Source: Flaviramulus multivorans (GTDB lineage: Bacteria > Bacteroidota > Bacteroidia > Flavobacteriales > Flavobacteriaceae). Taken from it: a DNA stretch of 64,000 nucleotides. A program made the position numbers and the translations under genes. The notes below the pieces were generated by a model that was not told the DNA's origin, searched no databases, and worked only from the letters and a program-made list of their open reading frames with translations. Location of the stretch: positions 186,001 through 250,000 of the forward strand of contig NZ_JAKKDV010000005.1 in NCBI RefSeq assembly GCF_021728415.1. The letters are read 5' to 3'. This document shows positions 1 to 8,156 of the stretch, piece by piece (position 1 is the first letter of the stretch; each line of letters starts with the position of its first letter).

Positions 1-930
1 GGCGTAGGGTGTGCAGGTGGTATTGACGTAACAGCTACCAGAACTTATAATGAGGAGGAAACACCAGAATTTAAAATTGGTTATTCTATCACGGTTAAAG
101 GTTTGCAAGGTGGTCATTCTGGGATGCAAATACATGAAGGTTTAGGAAATGCCAATAAAATAATGAACCGTTTATTGTTTGACGGTTTTGAGAAATACGG
201 ATTGCGAATTTCCGAAATTGATGGTGGTAGTTTACGAAATGCCATTCCTCGCGAAAGTAAAGCTTTAGTGGCTATTGATGCTATGCATGATAAGGGATTT
301 GTATCTGAAATGAAACAGCATGCTGAGGTTATTAAGAAAGAATTAAAAACCATGGAACCTAATTTAGAAGTTATAATTTCTAAATGTGAAACTCCAAAAA
401 CCATCATGGATTTGGGAGTTCAAGAAGGTTTAACAAGAGCATTATATGCTGCACTAAATGGTGTTTATAGAATGAGTGCTGATATTCCTGATTTGGTTGA
501 GACATCCAATAATATAGCACGTGTAATTGTAAAGGATGGGCAAATTAAAATTTGCTGTTTAACACGGTCGTCAGTTGAAAGTTCTAAAATGGATTTAGCC
601 AATACGCTTCGTGCTACGTTTGAGCTAACGGGTTGTGAAGTGGAGTTTTCTGGAGATTACCCAGGTTGGACACCCAATATGGATTCGTCTATTTTAAAAG
701 TAATGCGAAAGCTGTATGAAGATTTAAACGGAGAAAAGCCGCATGTAGCAGCATGTCATGCCGGTTTAGAGTGTGGTATTTTAGGGCAAAATTATCCAGA
801 TATGGATATGATTAGTTTTGGACCCAATATTAAAGGCGCTCACTCGCCAGATGAACGTGCACAAATTTCGTCAGTGCAAAAATATTGGAAATTTGTTTTA
901 GAAATTTTAAAGGAGATACCTAAAAAATAA
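1..930 (+). CDS. pepD: Aminoacyl-histidine (Xaa-His) dipeptidase, PepD/M20C family, C-terminal part
   Basis: The reading frame is open from base 1, so the N-terminal third or so lies outside the window; about 309 codons are visible. PepD enzymes are cytosolic metallo-dipeptidases that cleave dipeptides such as carnosine. Visible family marks are the QGGHSG segment early in the fragment, which opens the lid/dimerisation domain of M20 peptidases, the PGW segment, and the C-terminal catalytic pieces CHAGLECG (a metal-ligand Glu region) and GPNIKGAHSPDE (metal-ligand His). The fragment ends with the usual helix and a TAA stop. The missing part should hold the first metal-binding HxDxV motif. No partner gene is visible on this side. 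Confidence 0.93.
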   Translation, partial: GVGCAGGIDVTATRTYNEEETPEFKIGYSITVKGLQGGHSGMQIHEGLGNANKIMNRLLFDGFEKYGLRISEIDGGSLRNAIPRESKALVAIDAMHDKGFVSEMKQHAEVIKKELKTMEPNLEVIISKCETPKTIMDLGVQEGLTRALYAALNGVYRMSADIPDLVETSNNIARVIVKDGQIKICCLTRSSVESSKMDLANTLRATFELTGCEVEFSGDYPGWTPNMDSSILKVMRKLYEDLNGEKPHVAACHAGLECGILGQNYPDMDMISFGPNIKGAHSPDERAQISSVQKYWKFVLEILKEIPKK

Positions 931-1284
931 CTTTATTTGGTAAGTTCGTTTAGCATTAAGTATATGAAGCGTTGGGTCTTTAAAAGAACGTTACTTTCGG
1001 TCTATAATTTACTTTGTTTATAACCGCTAATATTGATTTTACTGCTTATATATCAATTAATTATATACATTGTTACCGGCTACTATTTTTCTATTCTGTT
1101 TTTAGCATTGGTAAGTCATCCTCTTTACATCTTTTTGCTTGTGCAGTGGCATGAGCGCTCCTCTATGAAAATCACTATGCGAAGAATATTTAAAATTGAA
1201 TTCTTCATAAATTAATAATCAAGTTTTATTTGTGATCCCATAACTTTTTGCATATCTTTAAGTACACTATTAACTGAAAATTGG
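931..1284. other. Spacer without a convincing gene
   Basis: This stretch of about 350 bases follows pepD. The only long frame is a 60-codon TTG-start frame at 1033-1215 rich in Ile/Leu/Tyr; it has no clear ribosome binding site or family resemblance and I do not call it. No terminator hairpin with a T run is evident directly after pepD. Nothing else is recognised. Confidence 0.5.
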
Positions 1285-1911
1285 TTGGTCACATCACTCA
1301 ACATATTAAGAAATGGAGGAATCAACATATTAAAAATAATACTAACCTTCATAATAACGATTTCTTGTAGCAACGATGCTTCCAAAATAGATAATGATAT
1401 TGTAAATATTGATATTGTAGTTGATGTAGTTGACTCCGTGGAATTACCTCAGCGACCTGGTTCTCGTCCTGAAACAACTACTGATATACCGCACATTCAA
1501 ATTGGAGTAGAACTAGTACCTGAAGTCAATGATGAGTTGTTTCGAAGAGTTTATTCCATACCTGGAATTGAGAATCGTCAATCAGTTATTGCAGGATGGC
1601 GGAGTTTGTGGTTAACCGAAGAAGTGACCGTGATTGTACCTGACGCAATAATAGACGGTCGAGAATTTGGCCATATACATGATGATGGTAGTTTACACAT
1701 CTTTTTAGAGCCTTCCCGGAGTCATGAAGCGGTTGAAACCTGTTGGGCAATTTTTCATCCTTTTACAGTACAAAATTTGTTAGGATGGGATGGCTTCGTC
1801 ATGCTCTATACCCCACAATCCTTTGATGAACTTGATGTAACATTTCAACTTATTGTTGATGGGTATAACTATGTTACAGGACAAAACCTATTGGCTACTG
1901 ATTTTTATTAA
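1285..1911 (+). CDS. Putative lipoprotein with luciferase-domain/DUF5519-like fold
   Basis: About 208 residues from a TTG codon. A hydrophobic stretch ending in TISC (about residues 16-29) looks like a lipoprotein signal, so the protein is probably anchored in an envelope membrane. The C-terminal 100 residues contain GREFGHIHDDGSLHIFL, then HPF, a VMLYTP segment and YNYVTGQ. This order resembles, from memory, the small luciferase-domain family (PF17648/DUF5519), whose bacterial members have no established function. The start is doubtful: a 12-base sequence is duplicated 24 bases apart at 1298 and 1322, adding eight codons in frame, and no ATG lies in frame near the GGAGGA at 1315-1320. It stands alone between spacers that look decayed. 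An unrelated lipoprotein remains possible. Confidence 0.5.
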   Translation: MVTSLNILRNGGINILKIILTFIITISCSNDASKIDNDIVNIDIVVDVVDSVELPQRPGSRPETTTDIPHIQIGVELVPEVNDELFRRVYSIPGIENRQSVIAGWRSLWLTEEVTVIVPDAIIDGREFGHIHDDGSLHIFLEPSRSHEAVETCWAIFHPFTVQNLLGWDGFVMLYTPQSFDELDVTFQLIVDGYNYVTGQNLLATDFY

Positions 1912-2152
1912 TGAGACTATTTAATTCTAACCCGTTTAACAAATGCAGCTTCAGGGTCATTTGAAATTCCAATAGATGTTATTTTTCCGCAGATTGTAAT
2001 TGAGTATGGATTGATTTCGCAACGAAGGTGTTCTCATATGGTAGGCAATGCAATGATATAAACTTTTTTAATACTGAAAGAAGTTCAGCACATGTGGTTT
2101 ATATCAGTAGTTAAACGAAGGTAGCTGAAAATTTTTACAAAATCAAGTGTTT
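1912..2152. other. Non-coding or decayed spacer
   Basis: No intact gene is seen. On the minus strand, short protein-like frames (for example 1917-2033) are interrupted by stops in every frame, which could be a gene fossil or chance. There is no recognisable RNA or repeat. Confidence 0.4.
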
Positions 2153-2374
2153 TTAAGGCACAGGGTCATATCCCGAACCACCCCAAGGATGACAACTAAA
2201 AATACGCTTTAATGCCAGCCAACCACCTTTTATTAAACCATGTTTTTGTAGTGCTTCTTTAGAGTAATGGGAACAAGTAGGTTGATATCTACACGTTGCA
2301 GGCGTTATAGGCGATATCAGTAATTGATACACTTTTATCAAAAACAAAAACGGTGCAATGAGGAATTTTTTCAA
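2153..2374 (-). CDS. yidD: Membrane protein insertion efficiency factor YidD
   Basis: A 73-residue protein of the usual family length. It starts with an amphipathic membrane-associated segment ([18 protein letters not shown]), followed by the family signature [19 protein letters not shown] and the C-terminal [12 protein letters not shown]. YidD proteins sit at the inner face of the cytoplasmic membrane and help YidC-dependent insertion. The start is a TTG codon; no ATG is available upstream in frame. It lies downstream of cysS in the same orientation, separated by an inverted repeat at 2389-2443, so co-transcription with cysS is plausible but not certain. Confidence 0.93.
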   Translation of the reverse strand: MKKFLIAPFLFLIKVYQLLISPITPATCRYQPTCSHYSKEALQKHGLIKGGWLALKRIFSCHPWGGSGYDPVP

Positions 2375-2388
2375 AATATTGTTATTTG

Positions 2389-2443
2389 TGAGTTGTTTGT
2401 TGTTAAGTTGAAAATAACTAACAACTTAACAACAAACGACTCA
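2389..2443. repeat. Inverted repeat, 22-bp arms (copy 1 of a small repeat family)
   Basis: The arms at 2389-2410 and 2422-2443 are complementary at 21 of 22 positions with an 11-base loop. The core is TTGTTTGTTGTTAAGTTG and its complement. Related copies lie at 4330-4412 and, as a half-copy, at 23024-23047. The hairpin lies between cysS and yidD. There is no T run typical of an intrinsic terminator, so a repeat element is more likely than a terminator. Confidence 0.75.
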
Positions 2444-2456
2444 ACTACTAACTAGT

Positions 2457-3941
2457 TTAGTTTACAGAAAATGTTGTACCGTCTTTACCATCTTTAAGTT
2501 GGATACCTACTTCTGCTAGTTCATCACGAATTTTATCAGATAAGGCAAAATCTTTATTGGCGCGGGCTTCTTGTCGTAATTTAATTAATAAGTCAACAGC
2601 ACCAGAAAGTTTATCGGTTCCAGTTTCATTAGCTGATGTTTCGTTTTCTAATCCTAAAATATCAAAAACAAAAGCGTTAATCGTACTTTTTAAAGTTGCT
2701 AAATCTTCTGCATTTAAACTCTCAGAACCTTCTTTTATCTGATTGATATATTTAACAGCTTCAAATAAATGAGCTATAAGAATGGGTGAATTAAAATCAT
2801 CATTCATAGCATCATAACATTTCTGTTTCCATGTATTTATATCTAACGATGATTTTTCAGAAGCCTTTAAATCCTTCAAAAGATTTATAGCATCCATCAA
2901 ACGGTAAAAGCCTTTTTCGCTGGCTAATAGGCCATCATTTGTAAAATCTAAAATGCTTCTGTAATGTGCCTGAAGCATAAAAAAGCGTGCAACACTAGGC
3001 GCAAATGCTTTAGTTATATTTTTATTATCGCCTGTAAAAATCTCATTTGGTAAAATATAATTGCCTGTAGATTTAGCCATTTTTTTACCATTCATAATTA
3101 GCATATTGGCATGCATCCAATAGTTTACAGGTGTTTGTCCTTTTGCGGCTTCATTTTGTGCAATTTCGCATTCGTGATGCGGAAATTTTAAATCCATACC
3201 ACCACCATGAATATCAAAATGTTCACCCAAATATTTAGTACTCATAGCAGTACACTCTAAGTGCCAACCTGGGAAACCATCGCTCCAAGGCGAAGGCCAA
3301 CGCATAATGTGTTGAGGTTCGGCACGTTTCCAAAGTGCAAAATCCTGCGGATTTTTTTTATCACTTTGTCCGTCTAACTCACGCGTGTTATGAATTAAAT
3401 CTTCTAGCTTACGTTTGCTTAATTTTCCGTAGTCATGTGTTTCATTAAACTTATGTACATCAAAATATACCGAGCCATTTACTTCGTATGCAAAACCATT
3501 ATCAATAATAGTTTTTATAAGTTCTATTTGCTCAATAATATGTCCGGTAGCAGTGGGCTCAATACTAGGCGGTAAAAAGTTAAAGGTGTTTAAAATATTA
3601 TGGAAATCAACGGTGTAACGTTGCACGACTTCCATAGGCTCAATTTGCTCCAAACGGGCTTTTTTAGCAATGCGATCTTCACCAACATCGGCATCATTTT
3701 CTAAGTGTCCAGCATCCGTAATATTACGAACATAGCGCACTTTATATCCTAAATGTTTAAGATATCTGAAAATAACGTCAAAAGACATAAAAGTTCTCAC
3801 ATTACCTAAGTGCACATTGCTGTAAACGGTAGGTCCACAAACGTACATACCAACATGTCCCTCATTAATTGGTTTGAAGGTTTCTTTTGTACCAGTAAGT
3901 GAATTGTATATTTTAATTGATTGTTTTTCGTAAAGTTGCAT
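2457..3941 (-). CDS. cysS: Cysteinyl-tRNA synthetase
   Basis: A class I aminoacyl-tRNA synthetase of 494 residues that charges tRNA-Cys in the cytosol. Visible are the zinc-ligand Cys in [13 protein letters not shown] (about residues 35-47) with the HIGH-type motif HLGN, the further zinc-binding segments [10 protein letters not shown] and [11 protein letters not shown], and the KMSKS-type loop KKMAKSTGN near residue 285. The C-terminal part is the helical DALR-like domain ending with [16 protein letters not shown]. Length matches the bacterial family. It is downstream of a four-helix-bundle gene with a 13-base gap, and of folE, in the same orientation. Confidence 0.98.
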   Translation of the reverse strand: MQLYEKQSIKIYNSLTGTKETFKPINEGHVGMYVCGPTVYSNVHLGNVRTFMSFDVIFRYLKHLGYKVRYVRNITDAGHLENDADVGEDRIAKKARLEQIEPMEVVQRYTVDFHNILNTFNFLPPSIEPTATGHIIEQIELIKTIIDNGFAYEVNGSVYFDVHKFNETHDYGKLSKRKLEDLIHNTRELDGQSDKKNPQDFALWKRAEPQHIMRWPSPWSDGFPGWHLECTAMSTKYLGEHFDIHGGGMDLKFPHHECEIAQNEAAKGQTPVNYWMHANMLIMNGKKMAKSTGNYILPNEIFTGDNKNITKAFAPSVARFFMLQAHYRSILDFTNDGLLASEKGFYRLMDAINLLKDLKASEKSSLDINTWKQKCYDAMNDDFNSPILIAHLFEAVKYINQIKEGSESLNAEDLATLKSTINAFVFDILGLENETSANETGTDKLSGAVDLLIKLRQEARANKDFALSDKIRDELAEVGIQLKDGKDGTTFSVN

Positions 3942-3954
3942 AGCTGTTAAGTCG

Positions 3955-4317
3955 TCAGGATTTCAAAAAATGATTTCGTAAAGCATTAATCTTGTTTGTC
4001 ACCGATTCAACTTCAAATCTAATATTTTTATAGTTTTCCTCAGAAATAAATTCTAATTCTTTTGAAATTATTACTTGATTTAATAATTCTAGTGTAGAAC
4101 TGTAAGCCATTGTCATAAAATGGGCTTTGTCTTTTTTTGTTAACCTTGAGGTGCCTTCAGCAATATTAGAAGATATAGAAACAGAACTTCTTCGCATTTG
4201 AGAAATTAAACCAAATTTTTCATCATCAGGAAGAAATTTTGTTTGATTGTAAATGTTTTTTGCAAGTTTTATGGACTCTTTCCAAACATCTAAATTTTCA
4301 AAAGAATATGTATGCAT
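3955..4317 (-). CDS. Four-helix bundle protein (S23/23S rRNA intervening-sequence family)
   Basis: A 120-residue, almost all-helical protein. The start [20 protein letters not shown], the middle [23 protein letters not shown] and the later helix around [18 protein letters not shown] are typical of the four-helix bundle proteins once named S23 and found in rRNA intervening sequences and scattered in genomes. Their function is unknown. The gene lies between folE and cysS on the minus strand, next to an inverted repeat at 4330-4412, which suggests it was inserted into an older folE-cysS neighbourhood. Confidence 0.9.
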   Translation of the reverse strand: MHTYSFENLDVWKESIKLAKNIYNQTKFLPDDEKFGLISQMRRSSVSISSNIAEGTSRLTKKDKAHFMTMAYSSTLELLNQVIISKELEFISEENYKNIRFEVESVTNKINALRNHFLKS

Positions 4318-4329
4318 TTTTTATTTTAG

Positions 4330-4412
4330 TTGTTTGTTGTTGAGTCGTTTATCTTTCATATGAAAAGTTTATTTTTTAGTTGCAACTTAACAACAAACGA
4401 CTAAACAACTCA
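4330..4412. repeat. Inverted repeat, copy 2 of the TTGTTTGTTGTT family
   Basis: The left arm near 4330-4347 and right arm within 4383-4412 repeat the arms seen at 2389-2443. The core GTTTGTTGTT and its complement pair well, with a loop of about 35 bases. It lies between folE and the four-helix-bundle gene. The right arm carries the same AACTTAACAACAAACGACT string as copy 1, so the copies share an origin. Confidence 0.7.
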
Positions 4413-4419
4413 CCCATAT

Positions 4420-5097
4420 TTAGAATTTAGTCTCTAGCTTTATGTAATCTAAAAACTCTCTTCTTACAGTTTTGTCTTTAAACTTTCCTCCAAATTCTGA
4501 TGTTACAGTACTACTCTCAATATCTCTAATACCTCTTGAGTTTACGCATAAATGTTTTGCATCAATAACACAAGCAACATCTTGCGTATTTAATACCTCT
4601 TGAAGTTCTTTTACTATCTGTATAGTTAATCGTTCTTGTACCTGTGGTCGTTTTGCAAAATAATCAACAATTCGGTTCATTTTAGATAAGCCAACTACAG
4701 TACCATTCGAAATATAAGCTACGTGTGCTTTACCAACAATAGGTAATAAGTGATGCTCGCAAGTAGAATAAACAGTAATGTTTTTTTCAACTAGCATTTC
4801 ACCGTACTTATATTTATTTTCAAAAGTGGATGCACTTGGTTTTTTCTTAGGGTCTAAACCACCAAAAATTTCCTTTACAAACATTTTAGCCACACGATTT
4901 GGTGTACCATTTAAACTATCGTCTGATAAATCAAGCCCTAAGGTTTCCATAATATGACGCACATCATCCTTTATGATATCTATTTTTTCTTCATTCGATA
5001 ACTTAAAAGCATCCAAACGAAGTGGTGTATTTGATGACGTTCCAACGTGGTCATCTCCTAAAGAGTCATATTCTTCAATGTCGTTGTTAATTTTCAT
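4420..5097 (-). CDS. folE: GTP cyclohydrolase I
   Basis: A 225-residue enzyme that converts GTP to dihydroneopterin triphosphate, the first step of folate/pterin synthesis in the cytosol. The zinc site is visible as CEHH near residues 112-116 and the HLC segment near residue 180. The conserved stretches LPIVGKAHVAYI, VVGLSKMNRIVDYFAKRPQVQERLT and VNSRGIRD are present. Length is normal apart from a slightly long acidic N-terminus. A TATCTTTG box (TAnnTTTG type) lies upstream on the minus strand at 5125-5132, about 30 bases before the start, though no matching TTG element is clear. Confidence 0.97.
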   Translation of the reverse strand: MKINNDIEEYDSLGDDHVGTSSNTPLRLDAFKLSNEEKIDIIKDDVRHIMETLGLDLSDDSLNGTPNRVAKMFVKEIFGGLDPKKKPSASTFENKYKYGEMLVEKNITVYSTCEHHLLPIVGKAHVAYISNGTVVGLSKMNRIVDYFAKRPQVQERLTIQIVKELQEVLNTQDVACVIDAKHLCVNSRGIRDIESSTVTSEFGGKFKDKTVRREFLDYIKLETKF

Positions 5098-5189
5098 CTG
5101 TTAAAAAGTAACGAATTAAGTTTGCAAAGATAAACAAATCAGTTTTGTTATGATTTATCTTAACAAACAATTAATTAGTAATTCATAAT

Positions 5190-5285
5190 TTGGGCGTTCC
5201 CTGTTTCTGAAACAAGTTCAGAATAAACAGGTCGGGCTTTTTGCGCTACATGGTAGCTTGCTTCAATCCCTAACGCGGTAATTTT
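5190..5285 (-). repeat. Dispersed repeat with CGCGTTAGGGATTGAA core (copy A)
   Basis: Read on the minus strand the element runs from CCGCGTTAGGGATTGAAGC through AAGCCCGACCTG and CTGAACTTGTTTCAG to CGCCCAA. The same blocks in the same order occur on the plus strand at about 17173-17283, and the TTAGGGATTG core occurs again at about 15310-15326. It fills most of the spacer between folE and the FadL-type gene. Confidence 0.7.
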
Positions 5286-5328
5286 AAGCATTAGTCTAAG
5301 TTTAGTACGAATAATTACGTATAAACAC

Positions 5329-5362
5329 AAAAGCCTGAACGTTTTAGGGTTCAAGCTTTTTT
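5329..5362 (-). terminator. Likely intrinsic terminator of the FadL-type gene
   Basis: AAAAGC-C-TGAAC pairs with GTTCA-A-GCTTTT, one mismatch, with a loop of about 8 bases and A/T runs on both sides. It lies just past the stop of the minus-strand gene at 5380. Confidence 0.65.
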
Positions 5363-5379
5363 ATTGTGGATTAATAGTA

Positions 5380-6888
5380 TTAAATATTAAAACTTAAGGA
5401 TAAAGTAATATTTGAATTTTTTCTATCAATAGAAACTGCATCCGTTAAACCTACATTGTATAATGGTCTTTCAAACGAGCGTTCTGCTTCATCGTACGTA
5501 ATATCTAGTTTGGTGTTGCCAAAGTTGTAACCAATACCAAGGGAAAATCCATTTAAATCACCTACAGTTACACCATCAGCATACGGGCTTTCTTCAAAAC
5601 GATAACCACCTCTAAAACTAAATTGTTTGTGTTTGTACTCACCACCAATTCTATAGGTAGAGGCATCGGTAAATACGTTGCTCATAATCTCATTCTGATC
5701 AGCAAAATAAGCATCACTAGTAGGTTTAAATTTTGTTTTGCCGTAATCTTTTTTAGAATAATCGAAACTAATTAAACCTTGATTTGCAAATACATAAGCT
5801 AAACTTCCCGTTACCTTAGCAGGTGTTTGCAGTCTGTATCTAGGATAAATATTTACAATATCGGCTATGAAAGTTATATCAGGGTCAGCTAAATTGGTAT
5901 CTATAAACTGTGTAGTTTCTTCTTCAATAGTAAACCAAGTAGGAGAGTCGTAAGTAAGACCAACTCTAAACTCCGGACTTAATTTCATAATACCACCTAA
6001 CTGAAACGAAAATCCGTTACCTCTAGTTGATAATGTATTTCCAAAATCTATTTGAGTAATAAGCGAGTTTGTGTTAGCATTATCTTCTAATAATAAAGTA
6101 GATCTTTGGTAGTCAATAAAATGTGAATTTAAGTTTAAGCCTACATACAGATTGTCTTCGTACTGAGCGGCTAAGTTGAACGTGACTTTACCATTGTAAC
6201 CTGTAGCTGCGTAGGTATAATCATGATCAAAAGTCCCATTATCAAGATTAGAAAAATAGGTAGTATTATCATCATCATCAGCATCTGGTTCTAGAATGAA
6301 AGATTGATACCCTAAAAAGGCTTGCTGATGTGCAAAACCAAATACTTCTCCTATGTCTCTGTAGGCGTCTTCTATAAATTCACCATCTAACAACGAAATA
6401 TCACCTAATCGTATACCATCGGCATAGTTTAAGAAATATAAATCAATGGATTGATTATTAGTATTGGTTCCTCTTGCATACCAGTTATCATTAAAATTAT
6501 TGGTTTGATCATAGGCAACCGAAAGCGCAAGTTTTTTCCATGGAGAACCACTATTATTGGCAAAAACAAAAGCGGCACCACCTTGACTGATATCAAAATG
6601 CGATTCGTTTGTTGCTCCTAAGCCATTAAAATAATTGGTATTATTTTGAATGTCTGTATTAGACGCGGTAAAAGAGGCATGACTTTGAGCAAAAACTGCA
6701 GAACCTGCGGGGTTTAAACTAACAGCACTCATATCGCCACCTAAGGCTCCAAAAGCACCACTTAAAGCTCTAAAACGAGCCGTTCCTTGAATTTCGTTTT
6801 GCGAAAACCTTAGTGCATCACTAATGTCTTGTGCGTAAACTGTAGACATAGATAGCATACCTATGAATAGTAAATGTAACTTTTTCAT
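5380..6888 (-). CDS. Outer-membrane transport protein, OMPP1/FadL/TodX-like
   Basis: A 502-residue protein with a clear signal peptide (residues 1-19, ending YAQ). Right after it comes ALRFSQNEIQGTARFRALSGAFGALGGDMSAVSLNPAGSA, the conserved N-terminal hatch region of flavobacterial OMPP1/FadL-type barrels. The rest alternates short beta strands and loops and ends with a Phe-containing strand (ITLSLSFNI), as expected of an outer-membrane barrel. FadL-type proteins move hydrophobic compounds across the outer membrane; relatives are sometimes labelled hemin receptors, but no heme motif is evident here. It lies 30 bases after a repeat-rich lipoprotein gene and is probably co-transcribed. Confidence 0.85.
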   Translation of the reverse strand: MKKLHLLFIGMLSMSTVYAQDISDALRFSQNEIQGTARFRALSGAFGALGGDMSAVSLNPAGSAVFAQSHASFTASNTDIQNNTNYFNGLGATNESHFDISQGGAAFVFANNSGSPWKKLALSVAYDQTNNFNDNWYARGTNTNNQSIDLYFLNYADGIRLGDISLLDGEFIEDAYRDIGEVFGFAHQQAFLGYQSFILEPDADDDDNTTYFSNLDNGTFDHDYTYAATGYNGKVTFNLAAQYEDNLYVGLNLNSHFIDYQRSTLLLEDNANTNSLITQIDFGNTLSTRGNGFSFQLGGIMKLSPEFRVGLTYDSPTWFTIEEETTQFIDTNLADPDITFIADIVNIYPRYRLQTPAKVTGSLAYVFANQGLISFDYSKKDYGKTKFKPTSDAYFADQNEIMSNVFTDASTYRIGGEYKHKQFSFRGGYRFEESPYADGVTVGDLNGFSLGIGYNFGNTKLDITYDEAERSFERPLYNVGLTDAVSIDRKNSNITLSLSFNI

Positions 6889-6918
6889 ATTTAAACTTTT
6901 GTTTCTTTAATTAAAAAA

Positions 6919-8058
6919 TTAACCGCGTCTTCTTCCTCCACCCGAAGATCCTGAACTACTTCTACCACTGCTAGATGATCGCGTAGTTGAACCTGAAGAT
7001 GATGATCTTGAACTCCTGCTTGGAGTGTATGATGAGTTTCTTGAAGACGATCTTCTGCTGAAATTATTATTCCCTGAACTTCTACTCGTAGTAGGTCTGT
7101 TTACTGTACTAGAACTACGTCTTATATTTGAAGACGATGATCTGGTAGTTGAGTTTGTAGAAGGTGTTCTTGTAACGCCTGTTGATCTTCTTATAGTTGA
7201 AGTGTTGGCACGCGTTCCATTAGAATTATAACCTCTTCTAACACCAGTTGTGTTATTAGAGCTTATACTACTTCTTCTTCGTGAAGTATTATATTTTGAA
7301 ATAGTATTTGTATTTGTATTTCTAGAATTTACAGAACTACGTCTGTTAGTATTCGAGTTTATAGAATTTCTTGCATAATAGCTACCTCTTCTGCTTGCAT
7401 TGAAAGAAGCATTTCTACTATAATACCTGTTTCCATAGTATCTATTATTGAATCTATTATATCCATAGTAGCCATAGTTTCTAAAACCCCATGGATTATA
7501 AGCCCAACCTCCATAAAAGCCACCGTAGTATGGACCCCAATAAGGATCGTACCATCCCCAATTGTTCCATCCCCAATTGTTCCAGCCCCAGTTGTTCCAT
7601 CCCCAACGGTTCCATCGGTTCCAGCCCCAACCCCAGCTAAATCCTGCGTTCCAGCCCCAGTTGTTCCAACCGTTGTCAATGTAATTGATGGTTACGCTAT
7701 TGCTGTTTTGACCCCAACCAGCATAACCATTATAATTATTGTTTATGCTATCGTTTTCAATATAATTGTCGCTTTCGTAAGCATCAATATCAGTGAAAAT
7801 AGCACCATCTGCATATAAATTATCAGACTCAATAGATTTGGTTTTAAAATAGTTTTTATAATAAGAACTATTTGATTCGTTTGGCACTTCAACAACAGTC
7901 GTATTACCTCTTTGTTCCACGGTAATAGGTTCTGCACCATAAATACCATCATTATCAACACCAACATATTGATAAGAACCACAAGAAGCTAAGGTAAGAA
8001 TAAATCCTACCAAGGCCACAAATGGCATTTTTGTTCTTAAGTAGTTGTTAAATTGCAT
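6919..8058 (-). CDS. Low-complexity lipoprotein with Asn-Trp-Gly repeats and Ser/Arg-rich tail
   Basis: A 379-residue protein of unknown function. A signal ending in LASC (Cys about residue 26) marks it as a lipoprotein. Residues 26-110 are acidic and Asn/Tyr-rich; about residues 130-175 are a tandem array of GWNNWGWNNWGW-type units; then comes a Tyr/Gly/Asn-rich stretch (NPWGFRNYGYYGYNRF), and the last 150 residues are almost only Ser, Arg, Thr, Asn and Gly, so strongly basic. Such proteins are common beside proS in flavobacteria, as I recall, without known role; surface exposure and polymer contact are guesses. It starts divergently from proS and precedes the FadL-type gene. A second in-frame Met at residue 11 is an alternative start. 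Confidence 0.75.
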   Translation of the reverse strand: MQFNNYLRTKMPFVALVGFILTLASCGSYQYVGVDNDGIYGAEPITVEQRGNTTVVEVPNESNSSYYKNYFKTKSIESDNLYADGAIFTDIDAYESDNYIENDSINNNYNGYAGWGQNSNSVTINYIDNGWNNWGWNAGFSWGWGWNRWNRWGWNNWGWNNWGWNNWGWYDPYWGPYYGGFYGGWAYNPWGFRNYGYYGYNRFNNRYYGNRYYSRNASFNASRRGSYYARNSINSNTNRRSSVNSRNTNTNTISKYNTSRRRSSISSNNTTGVRRGYNSNGTRANTSTIRRSTGVTRTPSTNSTTRSSSSNIRRSSSTVNRPTTSRSSGNNNFSRRSSSRNSSYTPSRSSRSSSSGSTTRSSSSGRSSSGSSGGGRRRG

Positions 8059-8156
8059 ATCTATATAATTTTATTGTTGAACATAACAAAAATAGTTAGT
8101 TTTGCTGAACTATTTTTTTGTTAAGATAATCACAATATTTGTGCCAAAATAGAGAT

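Noticed and set aside
1033-1215. 60-codon frame on the plus strand with a TTG start
   Set aside because: Rich in Ile/Leu/Tyr as expected of AT-rich non-coding DNA, no ribosome binding site, no family resemblance.
1917-2110. Protein-like stretches on the minus strand that could be a decayed gene
   Set aside because: Each frame is broken by stops within 40 codons and no family could be recognised; may be chance.
4330-4412. Intrinsic terminator for folE
   Set aside because: The hairpin belongs to a repeat family and has no T run on the minus strand after the stem.
7025-7231. 68-codon acidic frame opposite the Ser/Arg-rich tail
   Set aside because: Antisense shadow of the repetitive Ser/Arg codons.
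7359-7679. Thr/Gly-repeat frame on the minus strand inside the Trp-repeat lipoprotein gene
   Set aside because: It is the shifted frame of the same tandem DNA repeat; the lipoprotein frame has a signal peptide and full length.
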